46,251 bases of DNA, taken from positions 1 to 46,251 of the forward strand of contig NZ_WOEY01000074.1 in assembly GCF_013177695.1 (NCBI RefSeq), in the 5' to 3' direction. Source of the stretch: Paraburkholderia solitsugae. Lineage in GTDB: Bacteria; Pseudomonadota; Gammaproteobacteria; Burkholderiales; Burkholderiaceae. The translations under genes and the position numbers were made by a program. The notes beneath the pieces were generated by a model. That model made no database searches. It was not told the origin of the DNA and was given only the letters and a program-made list of their open reading frames with translations. Shown in pieces: positions 42,135 to 46,251 of the stretch (position 1 is its first letter; each line of letters begins with the position of its first letter).

Positions 42135-42766
42135 TTGTCGTCCTTCAACTAGCTATGCCTTCGCAAGCCGCGTAAAACCTCGCGCTGCGCGAATTCACCT
42201 GTCTGGTCTACAGAATCACTGTTAGTTATTTTGCGACTTCCTGATCTTCAAAAAGAGACATCGCGTGCGAAACCGTGCGCAACGCATAGAACACATCTGA
42301 ATCAATTCCGGCACATCCCGGACGACCCCCGACAACGCGCACACAAAGCCTATTTCATCTGTGAGACACCCCCTGCAAAGGTATGCTCATCGGCCTCTAA
42401 CCCAATCCGGTCAAGGACTTGACTCGAATAGAAATACCCTGCGAAGGGGCCGCGCGTTAAGCAGGCGTTGTACAGAATTGAAACAAAAAGCCACATTTGG
42501 CTTCGCGCATCGCTAAAGCCTGGTTCGCTGCGCCGCACCAGCACTCGTTTTCCCCAGGGCTGGCACGCTCCTCGCTAAAGAGAAAGCGCAGCACCGCGTC
42601 GCCGCAACCAGATCCACAAGAACGGCGGTGATGCATCAGGCCAATACGGGGCCGTTCCTGTCCATCCCTCGCTGCTCGCCAGGCAGCACGTCGTTTATTC
42701 AAGGATGCAGGCATCGGATCAAAAAACACGAAGTCACGCTGCGCGCGGCTTCAGCGAGGACCGATC
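42135..42766. other. 632-base regulatory region upstream of the Crp/Fnr gene
   Basis: No ORF here is supported. Composition is less GC-rich than the surrounding genes. A sigma-54-like element lies at 42562-42577, and GAGGA precedes ATG 42767. A long leader of nearly 200 bases would follow if that promoter is used. Confidence 0.4.
42562..42577 (+). promoter_or_regulatory. Sigma-54-like (-24/-12) promoter candidate
   Basis: TGGCACG-CTCC-TCGCT has the invariant GG and GC ten bases apart and one mismatch (TCGC for TTGC) to the consensus. It lies 190 bases upstream of the Crp/Fnr regulator of the EPS locus. Confidence 0.45.
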
Positions 42767-43501
42767 ATGTTGACACTTCAATCAGATCTGCACGGCAACC
42801 ATTTGCTCGGTGCATTACCGTCCCACGAATGGCAAGCCCTTGCCCCCCATCTCGAGCTGGTTCATCTGCGCACCGAACAGCTGCTGTGCGATTCCGGTCA
42901 ACGCATCCATCACGTCTACTTCCCGACCACGGCGATCATCTCGATGCTCTCGACGATGGAAGACGGCAGTTCGGTCGAAATCGCCGCGGTCGGCCGCGAA
43001 GGCATGACCGGCGTGCCCGTGCTGACAGGCGGCGAAACCATGCCGAACCGCGTGCAGGTGCAATGCGCCGGCTTCGCCTACCGGATGAGCGCACAGGCGC
43101 TCAAGCAGCAATTCGCACGCTCTGATTTCCTGCGCCGCCTGATGCTGCTGTACATGCACGCCCTCCTCACGCAAGTCGCGCAAACCGCGGCCTGCAATCG
43201 CCACCACGCGTTGAACAAGCAACTGTGCCGGTGGCTGCTGATCGAAGTGGACCGCGTGGCATCGAACGACCTGACGGTCACCCAGCAACTGATCGCCGAC
43301 ATGCTCGGCGTGCGCCGCGAAGGCATCACTGAAGCGGCCGGCAAGTTGCACGACGAAGGCCTGATCCATCACAGCCGCGGCCACATCAAGGTACTCGATC
43401 GCAAAGGTCTCGAAGCGCGCGCCTGCGAATGCTACGGCCTCGTCAAGCGCGAATTCGATCGCCTGCTGCCGCGCCTGCGTCAGGCCGAAACCGTCGAATA
43501 A
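42767..43501 (+). CDS. Crp/Fnr-family regulator of the EPS locus
   Basis: The 244-residue protein has a cyclic-nucleotide-binding-like beta barrel (about 15-130) and a Crp-type winged helix (about 150-220; VTQQLIADMLGVRREGITEAAGKL). Key cAMP contacts of Crp (the RxS loop) are not evident, and Fnr's N-terminal Cys cluster is missing, so the ligand differs. In Burkholderia cenocepacia a Crp/Fnr protein (Bcam1349) binds c-di-GMP and activates an exopolysaccharide cluster; the position here, 45 bases before the initiating sugar transferase, suggests a similar job. Confidence 0.88.
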   Translation: MLTLQSDLHGNHLLGALPSHEWQALAPHLELVHLRTEQLLCDSGQRIHHVYFPTTAIISMLSTMEDGSSVEIAAVGREGMTGVPVLTGGETMPNRVQVQCAGFAYRMSAQALKQQFARSDFLRRLMLLYMHALLTQVAQTAACNRHHALNKQLCRWLLIEVDRVASNDLTVTQQLIADMLGVRREGITEAAGKLHDEGLIHHSRGHIKVLDRKGLEARACECYGLVKREFDRLLPRLRQAETVE

Positions 43502-43546
43502 GCAATCGATCAAGGGCTGCATCGTTCGATTACAGGGTAGATCTAC

Positions 43547-44932
43547 ATGTTCAGGAATACTGCGCGATGTCTCGACGCACTCTTTGTGATTGCGGGCGGA
43601 CTGCTCGCTCATTGGATGCGTTTTTCGACGCCGATCGCGTTGTCTGACACCGAGCGTCTTCTGATCGCCTTCAACTGTGTGCTCGTGCTGCTGATGTTTC
43701 CCGGCTTCGGCGTCTATGAAACGTGGCGTGGCAAGGCGCTGCCTGCCATGCTGCTGAGAGTCGCCGCCGCGTGGCTGGTGGTGGTCGCCACCGCCCTTCT
43801 GCTGGCGTTCACCTTGCACCGCATGGATGCGGTGTCGCGGCTGTGGTTCGCGTACTCGACGCTGATCTCCGGCGCGCTGATCGTCGCCACCAAGTGCCTC
43901 GTGCATGTGGCCTTGCAGAGCGTGCGCCGGCGCGGCATGAACTTCCGCACGGTCGCGATCGTCGGTGCGCCCGGTTTCTCGCGTACCTTGCTCGCGCATC
44001 TCAACCACGCGCCACAAGCCGGCTTCAGGCCCGTCTGCGTCTTCGACACCAGCATCGAAGCGGCTGGCACCTACGGCGTGCGTCTCAATCGCTTGCCCGT
44101 GCTGACCGATCTGAATGCGTTCGCCGCCAAGGTGCGCGCAGAGCATGTGAACGAGGTATGGCTCGCTTTGCCGCTCTCAGAAGAACATATGATCTATCGC
44201 TTCACGCGCATATTCAGACATGACTTCGTGAATCTGCGCTTCATTCCCGATGTACGCAGCCTCTCGCTTTTCAACCACGCGCTGGTCGATGTCGTCGGTT
44301 TACCGACGCTCAATCTGAGCGCCACGCCCGTCTCGTCGCCGCAGATGTGGCCCAAGCTGATCTTCGACCGCCTGTTCGCGGCGGCCGCGCTGCTGGTGCT
44401 CGCGCCCGTGTTCGTCGCACTCGCGATCGGCATCAAGCTGAGCTCGCCGGGGCCGGTGTTCTTCCGCCAGACCCGCAAGGGCGTGGACGGCCAGCCGTTC
44501 GCGATCTACAAGTTCCGTTCGATGACCGTGCACCACGAAGCGCACGGCCGGGTCACGCAGGCCGCGCGCCACGACGCGCGCGTCACGAAGCTCGGTGGCT
44601 TCATGCGCCGCACCAGTCTCGACGAACTGCCGCAATTCCTGAACGTGCTGCTCGGCCAGATGTCGGTGGTCGGGCCGCGTCCCCATGCGGTCGAACACGA
44701 CGATCTCTACAAGGATCAGGTGTACGGCTATATGAACCGCTACCGGATCAAACCAGGCATCACCGGCTGGGCGCAGGTGAACGGTTATCGCGGCGCCACC
44801 ACCAAGGTCGAAAAGATGGAGGCACGCGTCAAGTTCGATCTCTTCTATATCCACAACTGGTCGTTCTGGTTCGACATGAAGATCGTGTTCATCACGATTT
44901 TCAAGGGTTTCGTCGGCCGCAACGCATTCTGA
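43547..44932 (+). CDS. Undecaprenyl-phosphate sugar phosphotransferase (WcaJ type)
   Basis: The 461-residue polyisoprenyl-phosphate hexose-1-phosphate transferase starts repeat-unit synthesis by placing a sugar-1-phosphate, probably glucose, on undecaprenyl phosphate. It has four N-terminal membrane helices (to about residue 120), a CoA-binding-like middle domain (FRTVAIVGAPGFS), and the C-terminal catalytic part with KLIFDRLFAA, FYRQTRKG-like and KFRSM, TSLDELPQFLNVL, GPRPHAVEHD and KPGITGWAQVNGYRG. AGGG precedes ATG 43547. The GT2 gene follows after 2 bases. Confidence 0.94.
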   Translation: MFRNTARCLDALFVIAGGLLAHWMRFSTPIALSDTERLLIAFNCVLVLLMFPGFGVYETWRGKALPAMLLRVAAAWLVVVATALLLAFTLHRMDAVSRLWFAYSTLISGALIVATKCLVHVALQSVRRRGMNFRTVAIVGAPGFSRTLLAHLNHAPQAGFRPVCVFDTSIEAAGTYGVRLNRLPVLTDLNAFAAKVRAEHVNEVWLALPLSEEHMIYRFTRIFRHDFVNLRFIPDVRSLSLFNHALVDVVGLPTLNLSATPVSSPQMWPKLIFDRLFAAAALLVLAPVFVALAIGIKLSSPGPVFFRQTRKGVDGQPFAIYKFRSMTVHHEAHGRVTQAARHDARVTKLGGFMRRTSLDELPQFLNVLLGQMSVVGPRPHAVEHDDLYKDQVYGYMNRYRIKPGITGWAQVNGYRGATTKVEKMEARVKFDLFYIHNWSFWFDMKIVFITIFKGFVGRNAF

Positions 44933-44934
44933 CC

Positions 44935-45888
44935 ATGCCACTTCGGAAACCGTCTGTGAAAGTCTCCGTGATCGTGCCGACGTACCGGCGCACGGCGGAT
45001 CTCGCACGCTGCCTCGCGGCACTCGATGCGCAGGAGCGGCGTGCCGACGAAGTGATCGTGATAGCGCGTCACGACGACTACGCGACGCTCGACTGGTTGC
45101 GCACGCGCGACACGACCCGGCCCGACCCGCGCCGCTGGATCGTGCTGGTGCACAAGCCGGGCGTGGTCGCGGCCTACAACCTCGGCATCGACAGCGCGAG
45201 CGGCGACGTGCTCTGCTTCACCGACGACGATGCCGCGCCGCATTCCGACTGGATCGCGCGGATCGCCCTCGCGTTCGACACCGATCCGGCGCTCGGCGGC
45301 CTCGGTGGACGCGACATCGTGCATGAACGCAATGGCATTCTGCAGGGGCAGAAGCCACGCGTCGGCCTCGTGCGCTGGTATGGCCGGACCATCGGCAATC
45401 ACCATATCGGCCACGGCGCGGCACGCGAAGTCCAGGTGCTCAAGGGCGTCAACATGGCGTTTCGCCGCGAGGCGATCGGCACGCTGCGCTTCGACGCCCG
45501 CTTGCGCGGTACCGGCGCGCAGGTTCACTGCGAGATGGCCTTCAGTCTGGACGTGCAGCGGCGCGGTTGGACCCTGATCTACGACCCGTCGCTGCTGGTG
45601 GAGCATTTCCCGGCTCAGCGCAGCGACGAAGACCAGCGCTTCACATTTAACGACGCCGCCTTCTATAACGCGTCATTCAATCTCCGACTCATCATGTGCG
45701 AATACCTGACGCCACCCGGCCGATGGGCGTTCGTCGTTTACTCGACGCTGATCGGCGATCGCGCGGACCCGGGGTTCCTGCGCGCATTGTCGTTGGCGTT
45801 CGAGCGCGGCGGCGTGGCACTCGCGCTTCGCAAATGGCGAGTTGGTTTACGCGCAATGCGCGGGGCATGGCAGGAGGCGGCGCGCTGA
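44935..45888 (+). CDS. Glycosyltransferase family 2
   Basis: The 317-residue GT-A enzyme starts with KVSVIVPTYRRTADLARCL and shows the nucleotide/metal motif CFTDDDAAPHSDW and the acceptor region VLKGVNMAFRREAIG. No membrane helix, so it is a soluble or peripheral transferase at the cytosolic face. ATG 44935 fits the 2-base gap from the upstream gene; the frame is open much further upstream but that part lies inside the sugar transferase gene. It probably adds the second sugar. Confidence 0.9.
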   Translation: MPLRKPSVKVSVIVPTYRRTADLARCLAALDAQERRADEVIVIARHDDYATLDWLRTRDTTRPDPRRWIVLVHKPGVVAAYNLGIDSASGDVLCFTDDDAAPHSDWIARIALAFDTDPALGGLGGRDIVHERNGILQGQKPRVGLVRWYGRTIGNHHIGHGAAREVQVLKGVNMAFRREAIGTLRFDARLRGTGAQVHCEMAFSLDVQRRGWTLIYDPSLLVEHFPAQRSDEDQRFTFNDAAFYNASFNLRLIMCEYLTPPGRWAFVVYSTLIGDRADPGFLRALSLAFERGGVALALRKWRVGLRAMRGAWQEAAR

Positions 45889-45925
45889 CCGATCAACGCG
45901 TTGCTTCACGCGAGGGACCACCAAA

Positions 45926-46251
45926 ATGACTATCAGAACAATTGCCGCAGGGCTCGCGGCCGCATCTCTATGCGCCTGTTCACTGGCGCCGGGACCCTAT
46001 CTGGACACCAAGCGGCTGGAGCCGCCTGCTCCGCCGGAGCAGACCGCCGAAAAATTTCCAGTGCACATCATCGATGTCGGCTATTTTCGCCAGCAACGCG
46101 CGGCTGCGGTGCCGGCCGTCTGCCCGCTGTCGTGCCTGACGCTGCAGACACGCGGCGCCTACGACTACCGGCTTGGCATCGGCGACCAGTTGAGCATCAT
46201 CGTCTGGGATCACCCGGAATTGACCGGCGGTGCCGCCGGTCAATTCCGGGT
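45926..46251 (+). CDS. Polysaccharide export lipoprotein, Wza type (partial)
   Basis: The first 108 codons are present; the gene runs off the right edge. A lipoprotein signal peptide ends in the lipobox LCAC (Cys18), and the start of the polysaccharide-export (Poly_export/SLBB) domain is seen as YRLGIGDQLSIIVWDHPELT. Wza octamers form the outer-membrane channel. GAGGGA lies nine bases before ATG 45926. The tyrosine kinase Wzc and phosphatase Wzb are expected beyond the window. Confidence 0.92.
   Translation, partial: MTIRTIAAGLAAASLCACSLAPGPYLDTKRLEPPAPPEQTAEKFPVHIIDVGYFRQQRAAAVPAVCPLSCLTLQTRGAYDYRLGIGDQLSIIVWDHPELTGGAAGQFR

Noticed and set aside
42815..44146. 443-codon minus-strand frame opposite the Crp/Fnr and sugar transferase genes
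   Set aside because: Spans two real genes and an intergenic gap; His/Gln/Arg-rich shadow without a domain or ribosome site.
44347..44934. Upstream extension of the GT2 frame into the sugar transferase gene
   Set aside because: The extension is Arg-rich shadow sequence; family similarity begins right after ATG 44935.

Overview
The window reads as chromosomal DNA of a Burkholderiaceae bacterium, most likely Paraburkholderia or another Burkholderia sensu lato. The grounds are high GC, an initiator tRNA and tRNA-His with encoded CCA, an aat-bpt-pyrD order, DUF1488 and UPF0303 genes, an ssuDCB-mop sulfonate block, and protein sequences that look Burkholderia-like throughout. No prophage, transposase, IS element or CRISPR array was seen.

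Left part (1-25 kb), mostly housekeeping and metabolism. It holds tRNA-His and dusA; a small exported protein; two tiny cytosolic proteins; the sulfonate block ssuD-ssuC-ssuB-ssuF, without ssuE or ssuA; a small membrane protein; 3-hydroxyisobutyryl-CoA hydrolase with a TetR regulator, divergent from an NAD(P)-dependent epimerase; DUF1488; a small lipoprotein; an SMR exporter with a UPF0303 partner; initiator tRNA-Met; a Nudix hydrolase followed by both bacterial N-end-rule leucyltransferases (aat, bpt) and pyrD; a cystine-type ABC binding protein and permease; signal peptidase I; a Gfo/Idh/MocA oxidoreductase; a FadR-type regulator; and a three-gene minus-strand group (tandem alpha/beta hydrolase, methyltransferase, flavin reductase).

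Right part (25.9-46.25 kb), an exopolysaccharide locus of the Wzx/Wzy type. On the left are a plus-strand flippase (wzx) and a converging minus-strand operon of GNAT, O-antigen ligase/polymerase, two GT4 glycosyltransferases, an exported beta-propeller protein and a third GT4, most of them translationally coupled. On the right, on the plus strand, are a Crp/Fnr regulator, the undecaprenyl-phosphate sugar transferase, a GT2 glycosyltransferase and the start of a Wza-type export lipoprotein that runs off the window.

The most interesting part lies between these two arms (35.8-42.1 kb): a tightly coupled plus-strand cassette of a stand-alone carrier protein, an acyl-CoA-dehydrogenase-like flavoprotein, a class II aminoacyl-tRNA-synthetase-like amino acid:[carrier protein] ligase, a DUF1839 protein, and a cytosolic GH2 beta-mannosidase-like protein. 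My reading is that an amino acid is loaded on the carrier, possibly oxidised there, and then transferred to an acceptor by the DUF1839 protein, whose visible motifs recall the BtrH acyltransferase of butirosin biosynthesis. Its position suggests a link to the surface polysaccharide or another glycoside. Only the carrier-loading step rests on published family biochemistry; the rest is inference.
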